From: Ascarosepion bandense
Taxonomy: Eukaryota > Mollusca > Cephalopoda > Sepiida > Sepiidae
Reading direction: 5' to 3'
DNA length: 64,000 bases
Assembly (NCBI GenBank): GCA_037127315.1
Contig: JBBBDQ010000332.1
Coordinates: 556,001-620,000 of the forward strand
Within the stretch, counting starts at the first letter, position 1. Every line of letters starts with the position of its first letter. Made by a program: the position numbers and the translations under genes. Of this stretch, positions 1 through 10,560 are shown one piece after another. The notes beneath the pieces are model-generated. The model was not told where the DNA came from. It did not search any database and saw only the letters and a program-made list of their open reading frames with translations.

Positions 1-274
1 AGTGCCATACGTGAAACACTCTTGGGCTATTATGTCTCGAAAGAGACATAACTGAATGGGCAGAAGATTATCCCGCAGTAGGTTGTCATTGCTTTCTGCG
101 CTAGACTGGTTGCCAGCCAAGGCTATAGAACCCAATCTGTCCTGTTATTTAACCCATAACTGGAGGGAAGAGACGGATTAATACCTTTCGCGTCAGTGAA
201 TGCAATGAATTTAACTGGTATTTGAACTCGGCTCCCCGATTTCTCGTTCTGAGCCGATATCCACTGCAACACAT
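1..274 (-). mobile_element. tRNA-derived SINE (cut by window edge)
   Basis: Reverse-strand copy of the commonest SINE in the window. Read on the minus strand it has a tRNA-like head with a B-box-like GAGTTCGAATTCC-type stretch, then a body with the phrases about a 'CCAGTCTACCGCAGAAAGCAATGG' type block, and a tail containing the hairpin ATGTCTC-TTTC-GAGACAT. The tail runs off the left edge of the window. The head directly abuts the LINE fragment at 275, suggesting it inserted into that LINE. Homologous copies lie at about 3623, 6911, 7603, 17231, 20113, 34316, 34513, 37688, 37983, 40716, 53049 and 53749. Confidence 0.75.
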
Positions 275-600
275 GTCCCAAAAATTTCAGTTGTCTTTTC
301 CTGATGTGAAGTATGTTTTCTTCTTGTGTTCGTCCTCTCCAAAACCTCGTAGTTGCTCACATGTTCCGTCCATGGTATACTCAGCATCCTTCTGTAGAAC
401 CACATTTCAGCTGCTTCAATTCTTTCCTTCAACTTTGATGAGATTGTCCAGTATTCTCCGGCATATTGAACAACAGACATCACATAACAATCCAGTACTC
501 TCTTCTTTGTTTCCAGCTAAACTTTCCTGTCTCTTAATACTTTACTCAGCTTCTGGAATGCATCATTGGCAATGTTAATACTCTTTCGGCTTTGTATCGC
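275..600 (-). mobile_element. RTE-like LINE, C-terminal ORF fragment (decayed)
   Basis: On the minus strand this encodes the tail end of a LINE ORF2. Recognisable blocks are AAEMWFYRRMLSIPWTEH and SNYEVLER, matching the intact-looking fragments at 35.0 and 14.7 kb. The frame is broken and the 3' part is replaced by the SINE at 1-274. The block follows the reverse transcriptase in this type of element and has no known catalytic residues. Assignment to an RTE-like clade is from recollection and is uncertain. Confidence 0.6.
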
Positions 601-1135
601 ACGTTTCGTCCTCTGTGATTACTCATAACATATTTATGATAAAATATTTTTAACATACATATCATTTTAGACGTAATCATAATCTTTCTCGCTTCTTATA
701 ACTTTACGGTAAGTATTATCTAATTTATGTATTCCATCATAAAAGAACGATAACTGTTCTAATCGGATAGTTTTCTTGCCTTGTACCAGACGTAAAGTGG
801 AATATACTTTCTGTATCGTCTAATTGCTAATGCAGGCTAAAGTTTGTTACACGTAAGAAGCGATAGATTGAAGATGATTTGGTCGTCTTTGGGAAAAACT
901 TCTACCTAGACCTGTGAGGATCGACTGCATTCCACTTGCAAAATAAGGACAGATATTGATCGACAGTATATTTACTACTACATTTCTATACATGAAAAGA
1001 GATAATAATGATAATAATAACAATAATAATCATAATAGTATACTGAAACTCAACAGCTATAAATTTTCAGTGTTCCGGTTATCTGATGATGGTGTTTTAA
1101 CATCGAAAGTTTATAGCTATTGAATTGCAGTGTGC

Positions 1136-1138
<3 letters not shown>
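601..1138. other. Unassigned AT-rich intergenic DNA
   Basis: No coding or repeat signature was recognised. The last part (about 1000-1130) holds imperfect TAA-like runs and leads into the perfect (TAA)n tract. Confidence 0.5.

Positions 1139-1187
<49 letters not shown>
1139..1187. repeat. (TAA)n microsatellite, 5' flank of LINE copy
   Basis: Sixteen or so perfect TAA units end exactly where sequence homologous to the interior of the LINE copy at 45.6 kb begins. Together with the TAA units at about 2790-2806 this brackets the element. Confidence 0.85.
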
Positions 1188-1190
<3 letters not shown>

Positions 1191-2795
1191 GAAATTCAAT
1201 TTGAATAAATGTGCTAAAGCTACAGTTTTACGTGTATCAATACAAGAAACATCCTCAATTAGCTTAGACCCTGCTGTAACAATAAAAGAATTGAAACCAG
1301 AAGAAGCTTATAAATACCTAGGTGTAAATGAGAGTGAAAACATTCACCATAAAAAATGAAAGAAATAGTGCGTAAAGAGTACTATAGAAGGCTACGAATT
1401 ATATTAAAAACTGAATTGAATTCTCAGAACAGAATTATGGCCATTAATAGTCTTGCAATCCCAGTTGTCCCATATAGTTTCAACATCTTAAACTGGACTC
1501 TAAACGACATCAAGCGAATGGATTCTAAAACAAGAAAGCTTCTTTCTAAACATAAGATGCATCATTCAAAGGCTGATGTAGACCGTCTATATATACCCCG
1601 TAAAGAAGTTGGAAGAGGTCTTATTCAGCTGGAATTGTCATACAAGACAACAACTATTGGCTTACTAACATACATAGAAACAACAAAGGATTGGATGATA
1701 CAATTAGTAAGGCAACATGACGAAAGAAAGAAAAAATATTCAATAATAAAAGAAGGTAGTAAATACAAACAAGATTTACAGTTAGTAGATTCTGTAGAAA
1801 AGCAAAACAGAAACCAAGGACCAACTATTGCGGCAAAAGATATGAAAATGAAAGCCAAAGATAAAGCTCTTGAACAGATGAAACAACGCTGACAAGACAA
1901 ACCTCTGCATGGCCAATATCCAGAACGTGCCAATAAATCTAATGTTGATAAAGTTAATACTCAACGATGGCTACGTGCATCTGGATTAAAGTCTGAGACT
2001 GAAGGCTTTATTCTTGCAGCACAAGACCAAAGTCTTTTCACTAGAAACTTTCAGGCAAATATTATACATAATAATATGGATCCAAAATGCAGGTTTTGTG
2101 ATAAACACCAAGAAACAATAGACCATCTACTCTCAGGCTGTTTTGTACTTGCCCCAAATGAATATAAAAATCGCCACGATAGACTGGGGCAATATTTACA
2201 TTGGACAATGTGCAAACACTATGGAAAATCTGTAAACAAACACTGGTATGAACATCACCCAGCACCGGTTAGAGAAATAGAAGATGTCACCATTCTATGG
2301 TGACATCTACGCAGATAGAAATATCGAAGCAAACAGGCCAGACATTATTGTTAAAAACCAGAAAGAGAAAACTTGTCTATTAATTGATATGGCTTGTCCA
2401 GCGGATTGTAACATAGCAACCAAGGAATTTGAAAAACTGTCAAAATATAAAAACCTGGAAATTGAAATAGAAAAAATGTGGAAATTGTAAACAATTGTAA
2501 AAATTGTGCCAGTGATAGTAGGTGCACTTGGAACGATAAAAAATGGAACAAAACGACACATTGAAAGAATCCCTGGAAACCCCAGCTTAAGAGATATACA
2601 AAAATGTGTCTTATTAAGTACAGCCCACACACTACGGAGAACTTTGTCTATATAACGCTAGGAATGATGGGGAAGATAGAAAAAACATGAAATGGAGCCA
2701 TAACAACACGCCACAACCTGCCTTAGGTCTTCCCGCAGACTTGTTTGCTAGTGCAACCATAGCAGAAATCGAAATATGATGAAAAATGACATAAT
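1188..2795 (+). mobile_element. R4/Dong-like LINE copy 1, 5'-truncated, dead
   Basis: The C-terminal half of a non-LTR retrotransposon with a restriction-like endonuclease. The open piece at 1356-1892 (178 aa) is the region after the RT palm (MKEIVRKEYYRRL...). At about 2085-2145 lies a CCHC zinc knuckle, CRFCDKHQETIDHLLSGC, with all four ligands present (C-x2-C-x8-H-x4-C). Next comes the endonuclease block RPDIIVKNQKEK and LLIDMACPADC, a PD...D-type nuclease motif (about 2335-2410). The copy is broken: a TGA replaces Trp at about 1890, a frameshift lies near 2300 and a stop near 2487. Upstream frame also carries TGA at about 1355 in place of an expected Trp. The domain order (RT, CCHC, endonuclease) is that of the R2/R4 group. 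The (TAA)n flanks favour the Dong/R4 clade, whose silkworm member is known to insert in TAA repeats. Confidence 0.8.
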
Positions 2796-2805
2796 AATAA
2801 TAATA

Positions 2806-3622
2806 ACAATTACCATATATATATATGATAGAGAGAGAGAGGAAGTGAGGAAGTGAGGGAGGGAAATATATACTTTGCAGAGTAGCTTTGATTTGATTCT
2901 CAAAATTTTGCTGAATATCTATATCTTAACATTTTACTGATTTCCTTTTTCACTTCAAATATTAGCTAATTTTTAATATTAGATTTTTTAGGTTTTTTTT
3001 AGCTTTTCTTGATTACTTTAATTTAAAGGGATTCAATTTCTAGTTTTTACTAATATTTTAAATTTGATGATTTTGCTGATGTTTCATGATTTTACTGATT
3101 TTTATTCCGATTTCCAATTTTAGCTGATTTTCTTATTTTACATTTTAGTTGTTTTTTATTTTAAATTATTAACTGTTTTTTATTATAATTTAAAATGTTA
3201 GCTTATTTTCAGAAAATGTTACCTTTTACACGTTTTTTATTTAATATTTTGCTGATTTTTTTAATTCTAAAGTTTTGCTGATATTTGTAATTTCATAGTT
3301 TTTACCAGGTTTAATTTTACATTGTACTGGTTTTAATTTTACTTTAGCTCATTTTTTTTTTATAGTTTAATGTTTTAGCTGATTTTTTTTAAGTTTAAAA
3401 ATTTTACTGATTTTTTCTTTAATTTAATTTTTTGCCGATTGGATAAACTGAAGAGTTGCATGATATTTAATATTTTTAATAAAGTGATAAACCTTGGATT
3501 CTTTTTAAGATTGTCACGTTTTTGCAAAGAGCATTTCAGCATCCGCGTCGTATTATTTTTCAGATTAACCAAATTAATCATTATCAACTAAAAATGTATT
3601 TCTGTTTAGTATTTCATTCATC
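2806..3622. other. T-rich unassigned stretch with degenerate repeats
   Basis: Starts with a short (TA)n and GA-rich run. From about 2930 to 3450 there is strongly T-rich sequence in which a motif like TTTTGCTGATTTTT or TTTTAGCTGATTTT recurs irregularly at roughly 20-60 base spacing. It looks like a decayed minisatellite. No gene is seen. Confidence 0.5.
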
Positions 3623-3918
3623 ACACTATATCGGCTTTGAGCGAGAAATTGGAGAGCCGAGTTCGAATTTTAGTTGAATTCGTTGGATTCACTTACGCAC
3701 AAATACCCTTGGGGAATGTATGGATCCGTCCCTTCTCTCCACAGCTATAGGTTAAATAACAGGACAGATTGGGTTCTATAGCCATGGTTGACGACCAGTG
3801 TACTTCAGAAAGTAATGGCAACCTACTAAGGGAGGATCTTCTGCTCTGTCAGATATGTCTCTTTCGAGACATGATCGCCCAAACGTGTATCACGCATGAC
3901 ACTTAATTCACTGACTGT
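3623..3918 (+). mobile_element. tRNA-derived SINE, nearly full length
   Basis: Forward copy. The head with GGAGAGCCGAGTTCGAATT (B-box-like) is followed by the body and the tail hairpin ATGTCTC-TTTC-GAGACAT near 3856, ending in the conserved CACTTAATTCACTGACTG. No protein is encoded. RNA polymerase III would be the expected transcriber from the internal promoter. Confidence 0.8.
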
Positions 3919-4157
3919 CTTAACTATAATGATTATTCAGTGTAGATATTTTTTGAGCAAAACCATTTTTGGGTAGGAAAATTCGAAATTACTATTAAAC
4001 TCACAGAGAAAAGACTCTTTCTTTTTGTCCTTTGAAATGCTTATAAAATCAGTATACTGCCGGGCTGTATTCTCAATTTGCTCCCGATATTCCCTTGTTT
4101 CCTGTTTAGGATGTGGTTTCCGGTTTCTCTTTTCCAATCTTCTCACTTTGTTTTTTT

Positions 4158-4500
4158 TGTTTTTTTGGAGTAGATAGAGCTATCTATCGCCCGGTTCACA
4201 CTCCACACACGTCTGTTGAACAGGTTAATAGGCTCATCCCTATTTCCCTGTTTAGGATGTAGTTTCCGGCTTTCTCTTTTCCAATCTTCTCACTTTGTTT
4301 TTTTTTTCAATTGGAGTAGATAGATCTATCTATCGCCCTGTTCACCCTCCACCCACGTCTATTGAACAGGTTAAGAGGCTTCTCCCTTGTTCCCTGTTTA
4401 GGATGTGTTTTCCAGCTTTCTCTTTTCCAATTTTTCACTATTACGTAGACCCCTGCACATCAGTGGCGTTACCGCCTTGCTCGGGGTGATACGATTAAAA
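4158..4500 (+). repeat. Tail-sharing SINE-like repeat, partial tandem trimer
   Basis: Three partial units in a row, each starting near TTGGAGTAGATAGATCTATC and running through CGCCCGGTTCACACTCC and CTGTTTAGGATGTGG. Only the last unit has the complete 3' tail, GTGGCGTTACCGCCTTGCTCGGGGTGAT followed by an A-run. The same unit is found at 15.35 and 16.07 kb as dimers and at 22.36 and 50.0 kb as single copies. Its 3' tail resembles that of the LINE described at 59.4 kb, so that LINE may have supplied the copying machinery. Confidence 0.7.
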
Positions 4501-5180
4501 AAAAATAATTTCACTTTATGCTATAAACATCTCACTAGATTCCAACGGTCGATTTAACTCACTATGAACCTGTCAGATACGGTGCACTCCCACTCTAGCG
4601 CTCTACATGTGTTCTGACCGCCAATTCAATGTGTGAGACGACATTCTAATCCAGTAGAAAGGTTAAAGTGTAACCTCTCAAGGGCTTTTTAACGCCAGGC
4701 AGACCCCCGTCTTCTTGGTGTTTTAATTAGACAATATTCCTGACAGGCTACAAACCGTCCCTCTTTAATATGTTTTTCCTCCTTATGCTGTATAATTTCA
4801 ACTTGTGTATAACTGTAGACCGAGCAGAAAGTTAGAGTGATCCGAGAGTCAGCTAGAATTCTTAAAGATATGTGGAAAAACGCCACATTAAGTTGAGCCG
4901 CTGGTTAGCTACGGTTGGGTTGATATGAAGTTCTCAAAAAGGTCAAAGAAAAGCCAGTCTTGCGTTTATAAACATAACAATTGTAATACGAAGCACTTAT
5001 CAAATGTCAAAATAAGAAAATCGTATTAAGAAAAAAATCCCTGATTTAGGTATGAAATCAGACCACCACGTCAAAACCAGTGTATACCTCCAACCTAGGA
5101 TATACCGACTGCCCAGGCTATAACCCCAACCCAAGATATACCCCCAGTACACATTATAGACACAAACAATATTATTATAC
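4501..5180. other. Unassigned intergenic DNA
   Basis: No coding potential or repeat homology within the window was recognised. Confidence 0.45.
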
Positions 5181-5184
5181 TAAG

Positions 5185-5420
5185 GCCGTGGTATACATTC
5201 GGGTTTACGGTCATAACTCGTTTAAACACCAGTTCCTGTACGGTCACTGAAGTTAAGTAGCGTCAAACGTAATCAGTACCTAGATGGGTGACTGCTTCTT
5301 AATCGGTGAGCCTAGTTCCAAAATTTATTTAAGCTCGTAATCATTTTTACGCAATTACCTTTGCGGAAGGTATGAATCCATCTCTTCTTCACCAGCTATG
5401 GATTAATAATACTTGTATCT
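5185..5420 (+). mobile_element. 5S-rRNA-headed SINE (decayed)
   Basis: Bases 5190-5310 resemble 5S ribosomal RNA: GTCACTGAAGTTAAGTAGCGTC and CAGTACCTAGATGGGTGACTGCTT correspond to the A-box region and C-box of the internal control region. The downstream part continues into body sequence with ACCTTTGCGGAAGGTATGAATCC, as in the tRNA-type SINE body. It is too diverged to be a working 5S gene. Confidence 0.7.
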
Positions 5421-5924
5421 CTAAACCATTATTGTCTTTAAAAGAATCTTCCAATCTAAAATTTCTTTTTTGGTTTTAAATAACATTCAAGGTACTGAAA
5501 ATCCGTGAAAAAAAAAAAAATTACTCAATCACTATACATTTTCGGGATTAAAATATTCTAGAATGAAACCCTAATAGGTCAGAATATGGCGTTTCCCTTT
5601 ACCATGATAAGTAATGTATATTATTATATCTACCAATTTCAGCCAAGGATGCAGTTAATCATGCAGTGTCATATGTCTGTATAGGTTACTTGTGTGCATT
5701 TTACAACCCTCACTTTTATTCTTCCAAATTCTTGATTTTTAGCTAGGTCTTATTGTTGTACTGTTGAAATAGTTAGATGTTAATATTTTTGTCGTAAATC
5801 TTCAAAAACAAATGATGTATAAACTCATAAGGCCGAAAGTATTTAAGGATAGATCTCACTACTTAATAGTTAGATGATGCCCTAAGCTGTATTATAATAG
5901 TTTTTTTTTGTTTTTTTTTTTCAC
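5421..5924. repeat. Unassigned, with a repeat shared with 12.3 kb
   Basis: Bases about 5750-5850 (the stretch around GTAAATCTTCAAAAACAAATG and ATGATGTATAAACTC) recur in reverse complement at about 12300-12375. The following CATAAGGCCGAAAGTAT also occurs directly upstream of the tRNA-like sequence at 12.5 kb. The rest is unassigned. Confidence 0.5.
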
Positions 5925-6140
5925 TCCGCAGTCATGAAACTCTCTTCTGGTTTCTTGGTGTCCTGTCAACTATGATTTTCCAATTTTTAAATGCAACCAT
6001 TATCGCCATCTTCTGTCCTATTTTATAAACCTGTTCTTTTATTGTCCTTTCTCTTCAATAAAGGCTTCTCATTATCTTTCATACCCAGTATCCTCATGCA
6101 TCTTAGTGGCATTATCACCTTGCTTGGGGTGAAATAATTA
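5925..6140 (+). mobile_element. LINE 3'-end fragment (jockey/CR1-like family)
   Basis: The order of elements GTTTCTTGGTGTCC, TTTAAATGC...CATCTTCTGTCC and finally GTGGCATTATCACCTTGCTTGGGGTGAAAT matches the 3' ends at 37.2 and 59.4 kb. Non-coding 3' tail only. Confidence 0.5.
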
Positions 6141-6274
6141 TTTAAAAAAGCAATATTAGAATGCTTATTGATTTTGAAAAGAAAAGTAGTACTCTGTTAG
6201 AAACATCCTTATCTAACTATTGTTGAATAATTACCGTTGTTAGCTATCCTTACCAGTTTGGTGATTGGAGTTGA

Positions 6275-6480
6275 AACACAAGTTTCCGTTCGATCACCGA
6301 AATTAAGCATCGCTGAATCTGGTCAGTACTTAGATGGGTGATAGATTGGGAATACAATGTTCTGTAAGCTTGCATGTTTGGATGGTATAATGGAAATGGC
6401 TCGGGATTTTGAATCGGAGAGCCGAGTTCCAATTCCAGTCGGGTTCGTTATATTCACGTTAAATTCACGTTAGCCCGATA
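6275..6480 (+). mobile_element. Composite SINE: 5S rRNA head followed by tRNA-type unit
   Basis: Bases 6278-6372 are 5S-like (CGATCACCGAAATTAAGC, CAGTACTTAGATGGGTGA). They run straight into a tRNA-SINE-like unit (TGGATGGTATAATGG ... GAGCCGAGTTCCAATTCC). The arrangement is the same as at 20.65 and 40.72 kb, so the two RNA-derived modules belong to a single element. Confidence 0.75.
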
Positions 6481-6660
6481 AGGCACAATAGGTCATTTTC
6501 CTAGAGGTTAGCATCAACCATGTTGATAGAAGGCATAAAGGGATTCACTCAGGTGGTTAATAAAGAGCAGTTTAATTTTGAAGACGTTAAAATAAACAAG
6601 CCACTCTTTGCCCCATTAAACAACGGCTGAACACGATTAAAAATGGTTATAGTAATGTCA
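6481..6660 (-). mobile_element. LINE ORF fragment shared with 39.3 kb
   Basis: Matches the minus-strand LINE remnant at about 39340-39480 (GGTTAGCAT, TGATAGAAGGCATAAA, GACGTTAAAATAAACAAGC). It is too short and decayed to give a protein of its own. Confidence 0.45.
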
Positions 6661-6910
6661 GCTTTTTTTTTTTTTGAATTTTTTTCGTTGTAAGAATAAT
6701 GCAAGTTTTTTTTTAATTTCCTTTTTTTGTGTTATCCCAATATTTTTTGTACGATTTTTGACTCATTAGCATTACACCATACAAGATTGACTAGGGTGTG
6801 GGGGCCGGGGACTCCAAAGCAATCACTATTATATCGCTATGACTATGTCAGATAATCAGACGAGTGCCACTAGATTGAAACTTCACAGCTTGAACACCCT
6901 ATGCCATGTT

Positions 6911-7219
6911 CAGTCAGTCAGTTAAGTGCCATACGTGATACACGCTTGGGCGATCATGTCTCGAAAGAGACATGACTGACTGGGCAGAAGATTATCCCGC
7001 AGTAGGTTGCCATTGCTTTCTGCGGTAGACTGGTTGCCGACCAAGGCTATAGAATCAAATCTGTTCTGCTATTTAACCCATAACTGGAAGTTATAGGCGG
7101 ATTAATACCTTTCCCAAGGTTATTTGCGCGTAAGTGAATACAATGGATTCAACTGGAATTCGAACTCGGCTCCCCGGTTTCTCGTTCCAAGCCGATATCC
7201 ACTGTACCACAACGCACAT
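6911..7219 (-). mobile_element. tRNA-derived SINE, full length
   Basis: Complete reverse copy from the tail CAGTCAGTTAAGTGCCATACG to the head CACTGTACCACAACGCACAT. The tail hairpin and the B-box-like GGAATTCGAACTCGGC (minus-strand sense GAGTTCGAATTCC) are preserved. It is one of the better copies for building a consensus. Confidence 0.85.
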
Positions 7220-7602
7220 CCTGTTTCCTTTGTTTTCGCCTCATAACTAGTTCCACTCAGATAGCTTCTTCCCCAGAACTGCTAATTTATAGATCAAACT
7301 CCCGAGAGAATCCTTCTCTGAAAACTACAATCTTGGTCTAATTAAGTCTAGTTTTAACTGATATCTCTCCTACTTGTCCTTATAATACTCACTCACCTCT
7401 CTCTTCACCGACAATATTCCTCCGTTACCTTCTACCATGAGTGGCTCTGGACCTAGTATTTGGCGAACTTTATTAAAATGATCTCGTATTTAACCATTTG
7501 TAATTATATTTAAGCTTTAACTAATCAAAACGCTAATATATTTTTGAAGGGGACGAGGATCCCTGGGTAATCACTACTAGTAAAACAGTTTTATATTGTA
7601 TT

Positions 7603-7902
7603 AGTCAGTTAAGTGCCATAAGTGATACACGTTTAGGTGATCGTATTTCAAAAAAGACATGACTGACTGGGCAGAAGATTATCTTGCAGTAGGTTGCCAT
7701 TACTTTCTGGAATAGACTGTTTCCCAGCCAAAGCTATATAACCCAATATGTCCTGTTATTTAACTCATAACTAGAAGGAAGAGACGGATTAATACCTTCC
7801 TAAGGGTATTTGCGCGAAAGTGAATGCAATGAATTCAACTGGAATTCGAACTCGGCTCCTCGATTTCTCGTTCCGAGTACCCACTGCACCACAACGCACA
7901 AC
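7603..7902 (-). mobile_element. tRNA-derived SINE, full length
   Basis: Second complete reverse copy, less than 400 bases from the previous one and in the same orientation, with scattered substitutions. It ends at the head sequence CACTGCACCACAACGCACAA. Confidence 0.85.
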
Positions 7903-8109
7903 ATATTAGAGAGTTCAAGAATTTCATCATTATTATCTATTTAATAAGGGGTGTGGAGTACCAGGGTCTTCGGGGGTAATAACTTTTATTAACATCTCAT
8001 TTTTCGCTTGAGTGACTGCATTTAATGTTTCACGAATTTCAACATTAATATCTTTTTAAGTGAATTGAGCGAAAAGCGCCTACAGGACAAACGCTATTAT
8101 TAAAAACCC

Positions 8110-8370
8110 GAAATTTTTAAACAGTGCAGCTTCGTCAATGATACGATATTTGTACTTAGAATGTTATCAGAAAGAGCAATACAAACGCATAGGGACGTGT
8201 ACAGGAGGTTTATAGACGACACGAGGGCGTTTGACAAATGACGCCATAAAGACTTGTTAGAGCAGCTCGGCGACATTGACATATTCAGGAAAAACATTAC
8301 AATAATCAAAAATTCTATACTAGCAGCAAACTACCTTCATTGGGAAACGAAATGAGCTACTCAAATACAG
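8110..8370 (+). mobile_element. RTE-like LINE reverse transcriptase, 5' piece
   Basis: Reading the plus strand gives NDTIFVLRMLSERAIQT, VYRRFIDDTRAFDK, then a stop and RHKDLLEQLGDIDIF. These are the RT fingers/palm motifs of an RTE-like LINE; the FIDDTRAFD block carries the first catalytic aspartate region. Stops and small shifts make it a dead remnant. The same RT resumes at about 9150, so about 770 bases of unrelated DNA split it. Confidence 0.65.
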
Positions 8371-9140
8371 CCTGTGAGATATGACAAAAATATCACTCGA
8401 CCGGCGGTCGAGAGCGAGGGAAAATCATTTTACACGACCACCCCAAAATTATTTTAATCGACCGACTCTATATTCTTAATAGTCGCTTTACGTAAACATA
8501 GCGTGAATCGCTGACGGAAAACAAAAAAATGAAATTTTAATTAAAATTTCGAACGTGTTAGAAAGGAATGAAATTTTTTTTTTTTTAAATAATAACAACA
8601 AAATTTGGCCTTTCCTCTAAATAATAGCATAAACATTTTGGGTGACAACATTTTGTTTTTATTAATTTTGAGCCATTTTAACATCATGATATGCTGTTTG
8701 TTTTGTCTTTTTTTTTGGCAATTGAATGGAAGTATGTAAATTCGTAGTTTCTTTTTTCTGTTTTTACTTTTCGTAGGCTGGGAGAAAATATTGAGTCAAA
8801 GATAATATTTTTCCAAATGAGTTTCTAAAAATCTGTGAGCGTCTTTAATCTGGGCAACAGAAACATTTTGGCGCCACTCTGGAAGCGTTAATTAAACGAT
8901 GTTTACACTGACCGAGACGATAAAAGCGAGAACAAAGAGTTCAATAATCTCATTGTAGGTCATTCTAAGTAACTTGTGAATCTTCAATGGCATACTTTTG
9001 GGTTGTAAAAGGAATCAGATTTTCTTTCTTCTATATTTGAAGAGACACGTTTCATTGCGAAATTTTTAATCGACCGCGGGCGAGTCAAGCAATAAACTTT
9101 AATCGCCCAATTAAGTTATTAATCGACTGAGCCGATTAGG
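8371..9140. other. Sequence inserted within the LINE RT remnant
   Basis: AT-rich DNA interrupting the RT. Near its ends it carries similar GC-rich phrases (TCACTCGACCGGCGGTCGAG near 8395 and AATCGACCGCGGGCGAGTC near 9069, both plus strand). It encodes nothing recognisable. It could be a non-autonomous insertion, but its exact ends and target duplication were not resolved. Confidence 0.45.
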
Positions 9141-9143
9141 CGA

Positions 9144-9600
9144 ATGAAATCTCAAAAGCTGTTCAAATATAGAAAATGGTGTAAAACAAGGATGTGTCCT
9201 CTCACCATATTTATCCAATCTATACTGGAAAGCTTTCTGAGAGAGCTAGAAGTCTTGCCAGGATTGGTCCTTGACGGCCACAAACTTAGCGATATACGAT
9301 ACACAAATGACACAATGGTAAATAGCAGATACGTAAAAGAAAACTACAGGACCTACTACAAAAAATCTAGCAAAAGAAAGTGTGAAGAAAGAATTAAACG
9401 TAAACTATATAAAAAAACAGGATGCATGTTCATCATAAAAAAATGAGTGTAAAATTTCAATTACAGGTTGGAGATACTAAAATCAAGCGGTGACAGAAAC
9501 ATAAATACCTGGGACGTGTTCACACAGAGGACAAAAAGTATGATACTGAGATCCGAAGGCATACTGGTGTGGCCAAGGACACATTCCAAAAGCTAATCAG
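9144..9600 (+). pseudogene. RTE-like LINE reverse transcriptase, 3' piece
   Basis: Continuation of the split RT. The 100-aa open frame at 9144-9446 reads WCKTRMCPLTIFIQSILESF, then LVLDGHKLSDIRYTNDTM. The usual GVKQGC and YxDD palm motifs are both altered, with YTND where YxDD is expected, so the enzyme would be inactive. Beyond the stop, about 9460-9590 gives KHKYLGRVHTEDKK and EIRRHTGVAKDTF, the thumb-side region of the same LINE. Its end abuts the short repeat at 9600-9890. Confidence 0.65.
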
Positions 9601-9887
9601 TGTATTTAGAGTATTTACATGATTCGGACTATTGTCTTCTTCTTTGTTGCCATTTGTATGACGTTTCGGCCGTTCTACGCGCCGGCCGTCTTCAGTTGCT
9701 AGGAATTTCGAACCGAACCATTTATTACAATCACTGAGGTATATCATCCTCATTCTTTGCGTAAAGCCTCGATTGAAGTCATGAGTTATCTCCCTCTAAC
9801 CCTGCAAGTTACTTGTTCACCACTGCTATGACCTGGTATTGAACTCACAACTCTAAGAGTCAAGTCAGGAACTAGCCAACGTCTATA

Positions 9888-9890
<3 letters not shown>
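9601..9890 (-). mobile_element. tRNA-headed short element, hammerhead family B
   Basis: On the minus strand it starts near the (TA)n tract at 9897. It then shows a pol III-like B-box stretch (GAGTTCAATACCAGG), a body with GATAACTCATGACTTC, and near its end a hammerhead-ribozyme motif (9660-9695). The homologous copy is at 13.02-13.31 kb. It is non-coding. The tRNA-like head is weak in this copy and clearer at 13.3 kb. Confidence 0.65.
9660..9695 (-). ncRNA. Hammerhead ribozyme motif (family B)
   Basis: Minus strand, 5' to 3': core CTGAAGA (9689-9695), one extra C, stem II GGCCG (9683-9687) pairing with CGGCC (9668-9672) around a 10-nt loop, then GAAA (9664-9667). CGTC follows, so A-CGU forms a self-complementary stem III and the expected cleavage site lies after C9660. 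All invariant core bases (C3 U4 G5 A6 G8 A9 and GAAA) are present. Stem I is not clear. A very short palindromic stem III is known from PLE-type hammerheads thought to act as dimers. Activity is inferred only. Confidence 0.6.

Positions 9891-9896
<6 letters not shown>

Positions 9897-9928
<32 letters not shown>
9897..9928. repeat. (TA)n microsatellite
   Basis: Perfect TA run between the family B element and the Penelope-like remnant. Confidence 0.9.
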
Positions 9929-9932
<4 letters not shown>

Positions 9933-10560
9933 AACAAAGACTTGTATCCGTAGAAATAACAGATGGGTTTAAATAAAGTTGACGTCATAATGTAAGACTT
10001 TAGGGTCCTTTTTGCTAATAGTTTATTAAACGTGCTCATTGGCGATATTGTTAATGATAGACAGGACACGAAAATTACTTTCAGAAGGGAAGTTGGAACT
10101 CGTTTAAAAACATAATTCTAATAAAAAATAATTAAAATATAAGGAGGTTGTAAACACAAAGTTCTACAAGAGCAATAAAATGGAAAAAGAAAAAAATCAC
10201 AATCCCTCCAGCAATCGTAAAGAGGAAATGAAGGGCTCTTTCTGTCTGCAGAGACTAAACTGGTGACTTTTCAGGTATTCAGCCTCCAAAACACGTAAAT
10301 AATGGGGCAAGCTGGCGCTGTGCAGGACAGAAAATCATGTGTCCTCATACCTAGAGAAACAGTCTTGATTATCAAGTAAGTGTTGTCCAATCGCCGAACC
10401 ATGGACAGCCTAGGTTGTTTTTAAAGACCGTCTAGGACTACTCGAAAGCACATTTGCGAGGACGTGCTACGCTACTCGTGATTCCAACCTCAGATTGGTA
10501 CGTCCTATGTATACCATATTGTATCAGCATTTGAATTTGTAAACAATAATTTTTTTAGGA
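9929..10560 (-). mobile_element. Penelope-like element junction, decayed
   Basis: Diverged match to the PLE at 42.2-44.5 kb. On the minus strand the order is: end of the GIY-YIG coding region (10560 to about 10290, including the stretch for TYRT-like cysteine block), then the long terminal-type repeat (about 10290-9990, with GAGCCCTTCATTTCC... counterparts), then the start of the N-terminal ORF (YGYKSLFV at 9932-9955). C-terminus, repeat, N-terminus in that order means a head-to-tail junction of two PLE units. All frames are broken. Confidence 0.6.
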
